Of a DNA stretch of 64,000 bases, positions 1 through 9,083 are shown in pieces (position 1 is the first letter of the stretch; the number at the start of each line of letters is the position of its first letter). The translations under genes were made by a program, and so were the position numbers. The stretch comes from Silvibacterium bohemicum (GTDB lineage Bacteria > Acidobacteriota > Terriglobia > Terriglobales > Acidobacteriaceae): the NCBI RefSeq assembly GCF_001006305.1, contig NZ_LBHJ01000003.1, positions 62,001-126,000 on the forward strand, written 5' to 3'. The notes beneath the pieces were generated by a model. The model worked only from the letters and a program-made list of their open reading frames with translations, had not been told where the DNA came from and ran no database searches.

Positions 1-1686
1 CAGCGGCGAGGGGCGCAGCTCTCCGTCTTTATTGCGCGCGGCGTGGCTGATGACCACGACAGGCGCGCTGGCTGCGAGGCTGGCGGTGACGGCGCGCGAC
101 AGCTCGAAGTCGGCCTCGGGGGTGGCGTGCGGCATCTTCGTCTTTTGCTGCACGTCATAGGGAAGCAAGGCATGCATGCGGCCGCGCAACGGCCAGCTCT
201 GATCGTCCGCGCCGAGAAACCAGAGCGCGTCGAAGCGCTGACCGGAGGCCTCGAGGGCTCCCATGATCTGCACCGGAGCACCCTGCGACTCGACGGCGAA
301 GAGGGTCTCTTCGGCATGCGAGGTGAGGATATGTAGGAAATCGGAAAACGAGATCAGCCGACCGTCGAAGTCGAGCAGGGCGACATCTTCGAGCGCGCGC
401 TCCCACTTAGCCATGGCTTGAAACTGCGCAGTATCGGCGCGGCGGCCGCCGGGCCATCCGGCCTCTTTCAGAACGCTCTGGGCGAGATCGACCCATCGGC
501 TGGGCTCGCGTCTTTCATTCTGGAAATCGTTGGCGTCGACGATTTTTTCTATCTGTAACAGATGCTCGTACAAATCGCTCAACATCGGCCAGCGCGCTGG
601 ATGAAGCTGCTGACGCAAGCTGGCCAGGGAGATCTCCATCGAGAGCGAGCGAGCTTCGCGCAGCGCGGCATCGAAACGCGCCGCGGCCAGAGTTTCGGCG
701 CTGGAGCGGGTGAGGAAGCCGGAGAGCAGGAGCCACGATATCTCTTCTTCGCGCAGCGGTGCCGCGATCCAGCGCAGCAGCAGCAGCGCTGCTTTCATCA
801 CCGGGACGTCAGCGAGCGGTTGCCCTAGCGAAAATTCGAAGGGCATCCTCGCCGTGGAAGCGGAGATGTCGTCGGTCTCCGGCATCAGCACGCGGCGGAA
901 GATGCGCTCCATCTCTCCGCGCACTGCGGCGGCATCGGGAGCGACAATGCCGATGCGCATGTTTTCCCCGTTCTCGAGAAGCTGCCGCGTCCACCAGGCG
1001 CAGACGGCGATCTCGTCGCGAAGATCGTCGGCGCGCAGCAGGCGCATCGGCGAATTGTTCTGCGATTGAATCGTCGTCAAGACCGCTCCCCGACCTCGCA
1101 ATGCGCCGACCAGTGTCTCCTGGGCAGGTGTCAGGCGGTCGAAGCCGAGAAGCAGGATGTTTTCGGGGATGAGGAGCGATTCATCTGCTTTTGCTCCAAG
1201 CGCGGAGGCGATCTTGTCTTCGAGGCGGCTGTTGCTCATCCAACCTTGCCGCTGGCATTCACGGTCGAAGGCGTTTGCCCACTGCTGGAAGCGCTCGGCG
1301 TCGGTCTGGTCCCACGAACGGTTGCGCTCCGCGTGCGCTTCGTAGCCGCAGAGCAGGGCGTAAGCGCCGGCCGCGAGTTTGGCCATCCCGCGCGGCGAAA
1401 CCAGCAGGTTGGCGTCGTCGCGCTGCATGCGCAGCCAGATCTGTTGTTCCTGCAGGTCGGTAAGCAGCAGCGGAGCGTCTTCTTCGAGCAGGCTCGCATT
1501 CTGCCACAGGCGGCGAACCCAGCTGTCCCAGTCTTCAATAGGAGGTGTGGCCCAGGCCTGGCGGTCATTGGCGCGCATGTGCAGCGCGTACTCCTGTCGG
1601 AGCCAGCGGGCGGCGCGCGGGTTGGCGGTCAGAATCAGCGCTCCGCTGCGAAGGGCGCTCTCGATTTCAGCAGACAGGCGGCTCAT
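1..1686 (-). CDS. DNA repair protein of the RecB/AddB-like PD-(D/E)XK family (3' end outside window)
   Basis: The minus-strand frame stays open from an ATG at 1686 to position 1, giving 562 codons with no stop, so this is the N-terminal part of a longer protein. The start reads MSRLSAEIESALRSG and is followed by LILTANPRAARWL and IEDWDSWVRRLW. Later come LLGFDRLTPAQ, DEIAVCAWWTRQLL, and near the window edge FDALWFLGADDQSWP, KMPHATPEADFELSRA and GELRPSPL. These match my memory of the 'probable DNA repair protein' family (TIGR03623), helicase-like N-termini with a PD-(D/E)XK nuclease at the C-terminus. That nuclease would lie outside the window, so nuclease activity is inferred. Partners in this family are often AddA/UvrD-like helicases; none is visible here. 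The start lies only 30 bp from the divergent Sco gene. Family assignment is fairly secure; exact function is not. Confidence 0.85.
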   Translation of the reverse strand, partial: MSRLSAEIESALRSGALILTANPRAARWLRQEYALHMRANDRQAWATPPIEDWDSWVRRLWQNASLLEEDAPLLLTDLQEQQIWLRMQRDDANLLVSPRGMAKLAAGAYALLCGYEAHAERNRSWDQTDAERFQQWANAFDRECQRQGWMSNSRLEDKIASALGAKADESLLIPENILLLGFDRLTPAQETLVGALRGRGAVLTTIQSQNNSPMRLLRADDLRDEIAVCAWWTRQLLENGENMRIGIVAPDAAAVRGEMERIFRRVLMPETDDISASTARMPFEFSLGQPLADVPVMKAALLLLRWIAAPLREEEISWLLLSGFLTRSSAETLAAARFDAALREARSLSMEISLASLRQQLHPARWPMLSDLYEHLLQIEKIVDANDFQNERREPSRWVDLAQSVLKEAGWPGGRRADTAQFQAMAKWERALEDVALLDFDGRLISFSDFLHILTSHAEETLFAVESQGAPVQIMGALEASGQRFDALWFLGADDQSWPLRGRMHALLPYDVQQKTKMPHATPEADFELSRAVTASLAASAPVVVISHAARNKDGELRPSPL

Positions 1687-1716
1687 GGGGGCGATATGCC
1701 AAGTGTAAACTGAGGA

Positions 1717-2616
1717 GTGAAACGCGCTCCGGTTCTGCTGTTCCTACTCTGCCTCTTGGGAAGTGCCGCCGATGTCACTGGCTGCCGCAAGAGCGCGCCC
1801 GCTAAAACTGAATCCAGCAGCAGCTTGAAGCAATACAAGGTTCGCGGGGTGATCGTTTCCACCGACGCGGCCAAGGGGCAGGTGACGGTCGATTCCGAGG
1901 CTATTCCGGGCTTCATGGATGCGATGATCATGCCCTACGCGCTCAAGCAGCCGAACATCCTCACTGAGCTGCACCCGGGCGACACCGTCACGGCTACGCT
2001 GCTGGTGTCTGGCGATGGCAGCCAACTCGATGAGATCGATGTCCTTGCGCAGGCCAAGGCCGACTACAAGCCGCCGGTGGAGTATCGCCCGCTCAATCCG
2101 GGTGACCCGGTGCCTGATTTCAAGCTGCTGAACCAGAGCGGCAAGGTGATCCGCATCAGCCAATTCCATGGCAAGGTCCTGCTCATGACGTTTATCTACA
2201 CGCGCTGTCCGCTGTCCGATTTTTGCCCGCGCATGAGCCGGAACTTCGCCAAGCTGGACAAGATGCTGGAGGCCGATCCTGTTCTCTACAGCAAGACCCA
2301 CCTGCTGAGCGTGAGCTTCGATCCGAAGTACGATACTCCGGCGGTGCTGCGCAGCTATGGCGGAGCCTACACCGGCAACTTCACCAATGAGACCTTTCAC
2401 CACTGGGATTTTGCGGCTCCTCCGCAGGCGGAGCTGGATAAGATGCTGAACTTCTTTCTGGTGGGAGTGACGCCGGAAAACGATAAGACGCTTACCCATT
2501 CGCTTTCTACCGTCGCCATCACGCCGGATGGGAAAATCTACAAGTGGTATCCCACCAATGACTGGACGCCAGAGGAACTCTTCGCCGACGTGAAACAATT
2601 GGTGGCGGCCAGGTAA
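1717..2616 (+). CDS. Copper-binding Sco1/SenC-type lipoprotein with N-terminal CusF-like domain
   Basis: The protein is a predicted lipoprotein: a hydrophobic leader ends in VTGC, with Cys23 as the lipidated residue. Residues ~40-110 resemble a CusF-type copper-binding fold, including a Met-rich GFMDAMIMPY. Residues ~120-299 are a Sco/thioredoxin-like domain with FIYTRCPLSDFCP (Cys164, Cys170) and a downstream His261 in TLTHSL, the usual copper ligands of Sco proteins. The Cys pair is spaced CX5C rather than the classical CX3C. Known Sco proteins deliver copper to the CuA centre of cytochrome oxidase or act as thiol reductases; no oxidase gene is adjacent. The GTG at 1717 is the first possible start after an in-frame TGA, and the GAGGA just before it is too close for ideal spacing. 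The gene may be transcribed with gntK, 23 bp downstream. Confidence 0.88.
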   Translation: MKRAPVLLFLLCLLGSAADVTGCRKSAPAKTESSSSLKQYKVRGVIVSTDAAKGQVTVDSEAIPGFMDAMIMPYALKQPNILTELHPGDTVTATLLVSGDGSQLDEIDVLAQAKADYKPPVEYRPLNPGDPVPDFKLLNQSGKVIRISQFHGKVLLMTFIYTRCPLSDFCPRMSRNFAKLDKMLEADPVLYSKTHLLSVSFDPKYDTPAVLRSYGGAYTGNFTNETFHHWDFAAPPQAELDKMLNFFLVGVTPENDKTLTHSLSTVAITPDGKIYKWYPTNDWTPEELFADVKQLVAAR

Positions 2617-2639
2617 ATCCGCGCAAGGAACTTCAAGGC

Positions 2640-3134
2640 ATGATCGCAATACTAATGGGGGTCACGGCTTCGGGGAAGACTACGATTGCCCTGGAGCTGA
2701 AGAAGCTTACCGGATGGGAATACGCTGAGGGCGACGACTACCACAGCGAGGCCAACCGCGCGAAGATGCACGCGGGCATTCCGCTGACCGATGAAGATCG
2801 CGCGCCGTGGCTGGCCAGCCTGCATGAGGTGCTGGAGGGATGGCACAAGGCAGGAAAGAGCGGCGTCCTCACCTGCTCGGCGTTAAAGCAGGCGTACCGG
2901 GATGCCTTGGTAGGCGGTTTGCTTCCAGATGTGTGGCGCTTTGTGCTGTTGCAGGTGCCTGTGGAGGAGTTGAAGCGGCGGCTGGAGCATCGGGCCGGGC
3001 ATTACATGAATCCCAACCTGCTGCAGAGCCAGATTCAGACGCTGGAGGAGCCGCGGGATGCGATCCGGGTGGATGCGACCGGCGAGCCGCAGGAGATTGC
3101 GGAGAGAGTTTTGCAGCAGCTTCAAGGAGTCTGA
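2640..3134 (+). CDS. gntK: Gluconokinase
   Basis: This enzyme phosphorylates D-gluconate with ATP to 6-phosphogluconate, feeding the pentose phosphate or Entner-Doudoroff routes in the cytoplasm. The 164-residue length is that of GntK/IdnK. The P-loop is GVTASGKT at residues 7-14. Other family marks are EGDDYHSEANRAKM, a PLTDEDRAPWL segment, the CSALKQAYRD motif around residue 80, and HYMNPNLLQSQ near residue 120. An AAGG lies just upstream of the ATG. It follows the Sco gene by 23 bp, but no gluconate transporter or dehydratase is nearby, so the position gives little functional context. Confidence 0.93.
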   Translation: MIAILMGVTASGKTTIALELKKLTGWEYAEGDDYHSEANRAKMHAGIPLTDEDRAPWLASLHEVLEGWHKAGKSGVLTCSALKQAYRDALVGGLLPDVWRFVLLQVPVEELKRRLEHRAGHYMNPNLLQSQIQTLEEPRDAIRVDATGEPQEIAERVLQQLQGV

Positions 3135-3152
3135 TTATCGCCGGGGGAAATG

Positions 3153-3188
3153 CAGGTCCTTCGGCTAGCGGTACTCGCTCGGGATGAC
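3153..3188 (+). repeat. Degenerate REP-like element
   Basis: The stretch contains GGTCCTTCGGCT and GCTCGGGATGACA, which I recall as common intergenic palindromic debris in Acidobacteriota genomes (a TCCTTCG...CGGGATGAC type). The two halves can pair in part. It sits between gntK and the membrane-protein gene. No function can be read from it. Confidence 0.4.
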
Positions 3189-3230
3189 AATCGATTTTTA
3201 TTTACTTCGTGGTTGAAAGGTTTCGTTAGC

Positions 3231-3605
3231 ATGGCAAAACTTACCATCATGTTTGGCGTGGTTCTTATTCTTTTGGGTCTGCTGGGCTTTGTTGCCACCG
3301 GGCATCATGCGCCCACTTCGCTGATTCCGGCGATTGTCGGTGTCATCCTGGCTGCTCTTGGAGCACTGGCGAATACGGAGGACGCGAAGAAGCGCATGCT
3401 CTATATGCACATCGCCGTCACACTCGGCCTGCTTGGATTTCTGGGCACGGCCAAGAGCATTGTGGATTACATTCAGATGCTGAACGGGCGGCAGTTCCCG
3501 CACCCCATCGCCGTCGAGGAAAAGGCGGCGATGGCGGGAGTGCTGCTGGTATTTGTCGTGCTCTGCGTGCGCTCGTTTATCGCTGCGCGCCGCGCGCGAG
3601 CGTAA
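3231..3605 (+). CDS. Small integral membrane protein, function unknown
   Basis: A 124-residue protein starting MAKLTIMFG. I chose the ATG at 3231 because AAAGG sits about 10 nt upstream and the leader sequence before it is REP-like intergenic DNA, not protein-like. Four hydrophobic stretches (about residues 3-22, 28-45, 58-78 and 98-118) suggest a four-helix membrane protein, with a basic C-terminus (AARRARA). I recognise no family motif; similar short 'hypothetical membrane protein' genes are common in Acidobacteriota. Its neighbours (gluconokinase upstream, ABC exporter 26 bp downstream) do not define a role. It may share a transcript with the ABC gene. Confidence 0.7.
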   Translation: MAKLTIMFGVVLILLGLLGFVATGHHAPTSLIPAIVGVILAALGALANTEDAKKRMLYMHIAVTLGLLGFLGTAKSIVDYIQMLNGRQFPHPIAVEEKAAMAGVLLVFVVLCVRSFIAARRARA

Positions 3606-3631
3606 GTCGAATCGGATATTAGGGAGCCAGC

Positions 3632-5527
3632 ATGCGGGCAGGATCGATGGGAAATCCGGTGGCGGGCAAAGCAGAGCGATCGGGCTCCGGTCGCGGTGCT
3701 ATCCGCGCAGCAGCTGGCGACCAGCCCAAGCGCAAGACGGAGCTGCGCAAGGTGATGCCGGAGATCTGGCGGCTGGTAAGCCCGCGCCGCGGGCTGCTGG
3801 TCTTCGGGCTGGTGCTGGTAGCCATCAATCGCATCTCCGGACTGATCCTGCCGCTGTCGACGAAGTATCTGATCGACGGCGTGCTCAGTCCGCGCAATCC
3901 CCATGCCGGAAAGCTGCTGCCGCTGGTGGGGGTGGTCTTCGCCGCCACGGCGATTCAGGCAGCGACATCCTTCTCGCTTACGCAGCTGATGTCCAAGGCT
4001 GCGCAGCGCATGATCGCCGACCTGCGCAAGCAGGTGCAGCAGCACATCGGCCGGCTGTCGGTGAGTTTTTACGACAGCAACCGCACCGGCGTGCTGGTCT
4101 CGCGCATCATGAATGACGTCGAGGGCGTCCGCAACCTGATCGGCACGGGCCTGGTGGAGTTTGTCGGCGGCATGCTCACCGCGGTCATCGTTTTCTGCTA
4201 TCTGGTGTACAACTACGCACGGATGACGCTGATCGTCTTCGTGGTGATCCTGGCCTTTGTGCTGGTGCTGCAGAAGGCGCTCAAGGTGATCCGTCCTATT
4301 TTCCGGGAGCGCAACAAGATCAGCGCGGAGGTCTCAGGGCGGCTCACCGAATCGCTGGGCGGCGTCCGCGTGATCAAGGGCTATCACGCCGAGGAGCGCG
4401 AGGCATCGGTCTTCGGCGTGGGCGTGCAGCGGCTGCTGGACAACGTGATGCGCTCGCTTACGGCGACCAGCGCACTGTCCTTCGCGGCGACCACGGTGCT
4501 CGGCGTGGTCGGCGGCATGGTGATGCTAATCGGCGGGCACAGCGTGCTCAATCATCACATGACGGTCGGCGGATACTTTCAGTTCACCGCGCTGCTGGCG
4601 TTCATGATCGCGCCCGTCTTCCAGATCGTGAATATCGGCACCCAGCTCACCGAAGCGATGGCCGGGCTGGATCGCACCGTCGAAATCCTGAATGAGCGCG
4701 ATGAGTTCAGCGATCCGGCACGCACCCACAAGCTCGGGCCCATTCGCGGCGATGTGACCTTCGACAACGTGGTCTTCGCCTATGAGCCGGATAAGCCGGT
4801 GCTGCACGGCGTCTCCTTCGAATCGAAGCCAGGAACCATGACGGCGCTGGTTGGCTCCTCGGGGTCGGGCAAGTCGACGATCATCAGTCTGGTCTGCGCC
4901 TTCCACAATCCGGATTCGGGCGCCGTGCTGATCGACGGCATCGATCTCTCCACGGTGCGGCTCGACGACTATCGCTCGCAGCTCGGCGTGGTGCTGCAGG
5001 AGTCATTCCTCTTCGACGGAAGCATTCGCGACAACGTGCTCTTCTCCTATCCCGATGCGACCGAGGAGCAGTTTCTCAATGCCTGCCGCATCGCCCGCGT
5101 CGATGAATTTGCGGAGCGCTTTCCTGACGGGTATGAAACCATCGTGGGCGAGCGCGGCGTGAAGCTTTCGGGAGGCCAGCGACAGCGGCTGTCGATTGCG
5201 CGGGCAATTCTCGCGAATCCGCGCATCCTGATCCTGGACGAAGCAACTTCGTCCCTCGATTCCGAGTCCGAGGCGATGATCCAGCAGGGGCTAGGCTTCC
5301 TGATGCAGGGGCGGACGACCTTCGTCATCGCGCACCGGCTCTCGACCATCCGCAAAGCCGATCAGATCCTGGTGGTCGAGGCGGGCAACATCGTCGAACG
5401 CGGAACGCACGACAGCCTCTACGCGCTGGGCGGCCGATACTACGACCTCTACACCCGCCAGCATGGCCTGGAGACCAACTTGTTCCTGGCACCCGGCGAG
5501 GGTGACGTTGTGGAAGAAGCCCAGTAG
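3632..5527 (+). CDS. ABC exporter, half-transporter with fused ATPase (MsbA-like)
   Basis: A 631-residue exporter half-transporter that presumably dimerises. Residues ~45-340 form the six-helix membrane domain; residues ~375-610 form the nucleotide-binding domain. ATPase motifs are complete: Walker A GSSGSGKST, Q-loop LGVVLQESFLF, signature LSGGQRQR, Walker B ILILDEATSSLDSE and H-loop AHRLSTI. The general layout matches MsbA/LmrA-type lipid, drug or peptide exporters. The substrate cannot be read from sequence, and no partner gene or membrane-fusion gene is adjacent. The N-terminal ~35 residues are basic and Gly/Ala-rich. The next possible starts lie inside that tail, so the true start could be somewhat later. 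Confidence 0.92.
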   Translation: MRAGSMGNPVAGKAERSGSGRGAIRAAAGDQPKRKTELRKVMPEIWRLVSPRRGLLVFGLVLVAINRISGLILPLSTKYLIDGVLSPRNPHAGKLLPLVGVVFAATAIQAATSFSLTQLMSKAAQRMIADLRKQVQQHIGRLSVSFYDSNRTGVLVSRIMNDVEGVRNLIGTGLVEFVGGMLTAVIVFCYLVYNYARMTLIVFVVILAFVLVLQKALKVIRPIFRERNKISAEVSGRLTESLGGVRVIKGYHAEEREASVFGVGVQRLLDNVMRSLTATSALSFAATTVLGVVGGMVMLIGGHSVLNHHMTVGGYFQFTALLAFMIAPVFQIVNIGTQLTEAMAGLDRTVEILNERDEFSDPARTHKLGPIRGDVTFDNVVFAYEPDKPVLHGVSFESKPGTMTALVGSSGSGKSTIISLVCAFHNPDSGAVLIDGIDLSTVRLDDYRSQLGVVLQESFLFDGSIRDNVLFSYPDATEEQFLNACRIARVDEFAERFPDGYETIVGERGVKLSGGQRQRLSIARAILANPRILILDEATSSLDSESEAMIQQGLGFLMQGRTTFVIAHRLSTIRKADQILVVEAGNIVERGTHDSLYALGGRYYDLYTRQHGLETNLFLAPGEGDVVEEAQ

Positions 5528-5734
5528 CATCTCGCAGAGCCACATATTCGTGAGCGGAGATGCAAGTGAATGTGTCCGCTCCTTCATCATCGGTAACCGG
5601 CGTTTCAACGCAATCCTGTTCTTTCGGATGTACGAGGCCAAATTATTTTAGATTTTTGATATTTGCACGATAGCTACTTTGCCGACCTCATCCGTCTCCG
5701 GTAGCATTCGTCTTCTGCGCTTGAGGTAAGACGC

Positions 5735-7468
5735 ATGGTCCGTTCCGTGGCTGGATGCCTGCTCTCCCTGGCGGTATGGCCGCTACTGTGCCTAGCACAA
5801 ACTTCCACGTCTGATACCGCTTTCCGGATTACTTCTCGCATCGTTTATGTAAACGTGGTGGTCCGTGACCGGCAGGGACACGTAGTCCACGGGCTTGCGC
5901 AGCGCGATTTCCGGCTGACGGAGGATGGCGCGTTACAGTCCATCGACTACTTCGATGAGCGGCGATATCCGCCAGGGGAGGAGCATGGCTCGGGCAGTGC
6001 CGGGTCTCCTGTGAGCGAGCCAGGCTTGCGACCATCCCCGACTTCGGAGTTCACCAACGTTCCTGCTGCAGGTGCGGCTTCCGACTCAGTTAGCATCATC
6101 CTCTTCGATCTCTTAAATACGGTTGCGACAGATCAGGAATCTGCGCGCAGACATCTGCTCAACTTTCTCGGGAGCCTTCCGCGTGAGCAGAAGGTTGCGC
6201 TCTTTGTCCTGACCAACCGACTGCAGATGGTGCAAAGCTTTACAGGCAGTTCAGATCGCCTGATCGAGGCTGCGCGCCACATCGACCCGCGAAACTTCGG
6301 TCTGATCAAATCGGACGGTGAGTCGATGCAGGATGTGGATATGTTTGCAGGATTCGCCAAGGCCGTCGGCGCTGGCGCGCTATTGACGCAGGTGGAACAG
6401 GCGGAGCGCGACGAGAAGGCAGGCGACGAGGCTATCCGGGCGCGAATCACGATTGCCGCTCTGAGCGAGTTGGCGCGGGCGACGAGCGGCTATCCTGGAA
6501 GAAAAAACCTGCTCTGGCTGGCGGAGAGCTTTCCTTTAGCAGCCGGTGCGCAATTGGAGCGGAGCAAAGTTGAGAGCAGGAGCAACTTGCTGGAGGCACG
6601 GGAGACGGCCAATCTGATTGCCGACGCCCAGATTGCGGTGTATCCGATTAACCTGCTGGGGCTGGATACAGGCGCTGTGGGAAGTAATGTGAGTGGGGCG
6701 TCGAGCGTATCCGCTATGGGAGCACCGCAGGGATCACTTCTGAAGCCGCAGAAGGGGGATACGTTGCGGACGCAGTTCACCGCTCGCGCCATTCTACGAG
6801 ACCAGATGGAAGAACTGGCCGGCCAGACAGGCGGCGAGCCATTTACGAACACGAATGACTTCACAAGGGCGTTACAGCTAAGCATGGAGGATGGATCGAA
6901 CTATTACACGCTGGTTTATCGTCCGCAGAACCAGAAGTGGGATGGGCGCTTCAGGAGAATTCACCTGGAGGTGGTGCGGAAGGGCTGTTCGCTTTCTTAC
7001 CGGCGCGGGTATTTTGCCTTGGACAACACGGATTCGGCCAGCAGTGTCGAGGAGTTGAATGCGGCGCTCCAACCGGAGACGCATGAGTGGACAATGCTGC
7101 TGTTGCATTCCAAGGTGGAGATAACGGGGCGCATGGTGAGTGTAAAATCGGCCCTTGATGCAGCGAGTCTGGGGCTGAATTCCGCGGATGATGGACACCG
7201 GCGCGGGCGATTGCTGGTGCGGCTGGTAGTGTTTCCGGATAGTCAGGCTGCGGCTGACCATGCAAATCGAGTGGTCGTTTCACAGGGCTCAGCGGTCCTC
7301 GATCTGGACTTCGACGCGGCGCGGTATCAGGAAGCGCTGAGTAACGGCGTGTCATTCACGCAACAGCTGAAGCTGGTTCCGGGGCACTACCGACTGCGGC
7401 TGGGAGTTGCAGACCCGGGGAGTCATCGACTGGGCACCCTGGATATGCCCGTGGTGGTAAATCCTTAG
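5735..7468 (+). CDS. Secreted VWFA-related acidobacterial-type protein
   Basis: A 577-residue protein with a Sec signal peptide ending near LCLAQ (residue ~22). The segment VNVVVRDRQGHVVHGLAQRDFRLTEDG is the hallmark opening of the VWFA-related Acidobacterial domain (TIGR03436). It is followed by the von Willebrand A-like core with SIILFDLLNT, VALFVLTNRLQMVQSFT and YTLVYRP near the end of the domain. The metal-adhesion DxSxS motif is not intact, as is usual in this family. These proteins are exported and of unknown role; they are multicopy in Terriglobales, which supports the taxonomic inference. The C-terminal ~150 residues form a separate beta-rich region. The gene stands alone, 207 bp after the ABC exporter. 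Confidence 0.88.
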   Translation: MVRSVAGCLLSLAVWPLLCLAQTSTSDTAFRITSRIVYVNVVVRDRQGHVVHGLAQRDFRLTEDGALQSIDYFDERRYPPGEEHGSGSAGSPVSEPGLRPSPTSEFTNVPAAGAASDSVSIILFDLLNTVATDQESARRHLLNFLGSLPREQKVALFVLTNRLQMVQSFTGSSDRLIEAARHIDPRNFGLIKSDGESMQDVDMFAGFAKAVGAGALLTQVEQAERDEKAGDEAIRARITIAALSELARATSGYPGRKNLLWLAESFPLAAGAQLERSKVESRSNLLEARETANLIADAQIAVYPINLLGLDTGAVGSNVSGASSVSAMGAPQGSLLKPQKGDTLRTQFTARAILRDQMEELAGQTGGEPFTNTNDFTRALQLSMEDGSNYYTLVYRPQNQKWDGRFRRIHLEVVRKGCSLSYRRGYFALDNTDSASSVEELNAALQPETHEWTMLLLHSKVEITGRMVSVKSALDAASLGLNSADDGHRRGRLLVRLVVFPDSQAAADHANRVVVSQGSAVLDLDFDAARYQEALSNGVSFTQQLKLVPGHYRLRLGVADPGSHRLGTLDMPVVVNP

Positions 7469-7790
7469 AAAACGCATACGCATTACATCGAGACGATTGT
7501 TTCCAGTTGCTACGAGCGTTTAGAGAATCAGGTGGTCGTAGCCGGAGGAATTTGTCTAACGCGTCCAGCCTGCTGTAACACTCCTTTCACGAACTTCGGG
7601 ATGCGTTGATCTCGATGGCTACATGCCGTGTTGAGATCCGCACTTTCGTAATAATTTATTTCTCCCGCGGCGCGACTTCCTGGTGCGGCCGGGGTTTCCC
7701 GCTCTAATTCGTACCCGCTCCGCAATACAGCAATTACCAGATACAAGTCGTCGGCCCTCCCCCCAAGAGCCCACTTTCGTTGGAGGAACC
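7469..7790. other. Intergenic region, nothing recognisable
   Basis: About 320 bp between the VWFA-related gene and the next secreted-protein gene. I see no gene, tandem repeat or convincing terminator. The reading frame upstream of 7791 is open but does not look like protein. The last bases hold the strong Shine-Dalgarno GGAGGAA at 7782-7788. Confidence 0.5.
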
Positions 7791-8531
7791 ATGAAGCGCA
7801 TTGTGCCTGCTTTGCTCGTCCTGATGTGTGCCGCGTCGGCTTATAGTCAGTCCGGCGAGCACATCATTCCAGCCGGATCTCTGATCTCTTGCACGGTCTC
7901 AGAGCCGAAACTCTCTTCAAAAACCACAGCGATCGGCGATCCGGTTCTGTGCCAGATCGGCCATTCGGAACGGTACGGACGCTCGGTTCTCCCCTACAAC
8001 AGCTACCTGGTGGGACGCTTCGAGGACTATAAGGATCCAGGTCACTTCGTCGGGAAAGGCTGGATGGAGCTGCGCTTCGATCGCATGGTGATCGAGCCCG
8101 ACACCACGATTCCCATCGACGCCAAGGTGGTGGCTGTACCCGGCTACAACGTCGACCGGGATGGACGGATCGTCGGAAAAGGCCACGAGACGCGCGATAT
8201 CGTGACCTGGTCGATTCCAGTGCTCTGGCCGATCGACTTGATCATGCTGCCCATGCGCGGTCCCCGGCCTACATTGAAGGAAGAGACGCGACTCACGCTG
8301 AAGGTGATGGACGACCTTGCGGTTCCCACCACCGAAGCTCCGCAGCAGGAGCCGTCCGGCCTTCTGCGGCGTCAGCCGACCTCGTACACGCCTCCTCCAC
8401 CGCCGGAGCCGGCGCCTAGCCCTGTCGCCATGTCCTACATTCCAGCGCCGCCGGTGTATTACTATCCGGCTCCTGCCCGGACTGTATGGATGTATCGGAA
8501 CGGATACGCGTATCGCGTCACCATTCCGTAG
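7791..8531 (+). CDS. Conserved secreted protein, function unknown
   Basis: A 246-residue protein. I chose the ATG at 7791 over upstream in-frame starts because GGAGGAA lies 2 bp before it and a signal peptide (KRIVPALLVLMCAASAYSQ) starts there. The mature N-terminus reads IIPAGSLISCTVSEPKLSSKT, followed by GDPVLCQ and a segment of alternating hydrophobic residues. This resembles the beta-barrel entry of VirB10/TrbI-like proteins or generic periplasmic beta domains, but the likeness is weak. The C-terminal third is rich in Pro and Tyr (PPPPPEPAPSPV, APPVYYYPAPA), suggesting an extended cell-envelope tail. No function is assigned. Confidence 0.75.
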   Translation: MKRIVPALLVLMCAASAYSQSGEHIIPAGSLISCTVSEPKLSSKTTAIGDPVLCQIGHSERYGRSVLPYNSYLVGRFEDYKDPGHFVGKGWMELRFDRMVIEPDTTIPIDAKVVAVPGYNVDRDGRIVGKGHETRDIVTWSIPVLWPIDLIMLPMRGPRPTLKEETRLTLKVMDDLAVPTTEAPQQEPSGLLRRQPTSYTPPPPPEPAPSPVAMSYIPAPPVYYYPAPARTVWMYRNGYAYRVTIP

Positions 8532-8732
8532 ATGAGTTTGCTGTAGTTGGTCGCAATCCAGGCTTCTTTGCGCGGCGCGGGATGCACCTCCCGCGCGTCT
8601 GAGCTCTCCCGCGTCTTCGAACGAGGACGCGGGATGCTCTCGATTGCAAGCTGGCCTCGTCCTCAAGCGCCTCAACAAATGTCTGACCTTCTTTTGCCGC
8701 CCTGTGCAAGAATGGCGGCGAGGGAACGAGGC

Positions 8733-9083
8733 ATGTCCGACCCATCGGCTGCAAGTGTTTTGACGTTTGAGATCGAGCGCATCGGCACTACCGCCGTGGT
8801 GCGATGCCATGGCCAGCTGATCGCAGGCGCGATCGCCGCTTTCTCCGACCGCATCAAGCAACTGATTCCGGACAACAAGAGAATCATCCTAGATCTGACC
8901 GACGTTGCCCGCATGGACAGCACCGGCCTGGGCGGGGTGGTTCGCCTCTACGTTTCCGCCCGGTCAGCCGGCTGCAGCCTGGAACTCATCAACATGGGGA
9001 AGCAGGTGCGAGAGCTGCTGGGGCTTACGAATCTGATGTCGGTATTGGCTCTGATTGGGGAGCACAATATTCGATTTGGCTGA
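8733..9083 (+). CDS. STAS-domain protein, anti-sigma factor antagonist type
   Basis: A 116-residue protein made of a single STAS domain, as in SpoIIAA/RsbV. The conserved segment RIILDLTDVARMDSTGLGGV carries Ser63 in the position normally phosphorylated by an anti-sigma kinase. The start at 8733 (MSDPSAASVLTFEIE) has AGGGA about 8 nt upstream; an ATG at 8712 is an alternative. The open frame extends further back, but that part lacks domain character. In known systems, the unphosphorylated form releases a sigma factor from its RsbW/SpoIIAB-like kinase; no kinase or sigma gene is nearby, so partners must be elsewhere. It is convergent with the orphan membrane-protein gene. Confidence 0.85.
   Translation: MSDPSAASVLTFEIERIGTTAVVRCHGQLIAGAIAAFSDRIKQLIPDNKRIILDLTDVARMDSTGLGGVVRLYVSARSAGCSLELINMGKQVRELLGLTNLMSVLALIGEHNIRFG

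Noticed and set aside
1066-1713. 215-residue plus-strand open frame
   Set aside because: It is antisense to the DNA-repair gene, whose translation shows clear family motifs; the plus-strand product shows none.
8547-8732. Long N-terminal extension of the STAS protein
   Set aside because: The extra ~62 residues are Arg/Ala-rich without domain character, and a ribosome site precedes the internal ATG at 8733.
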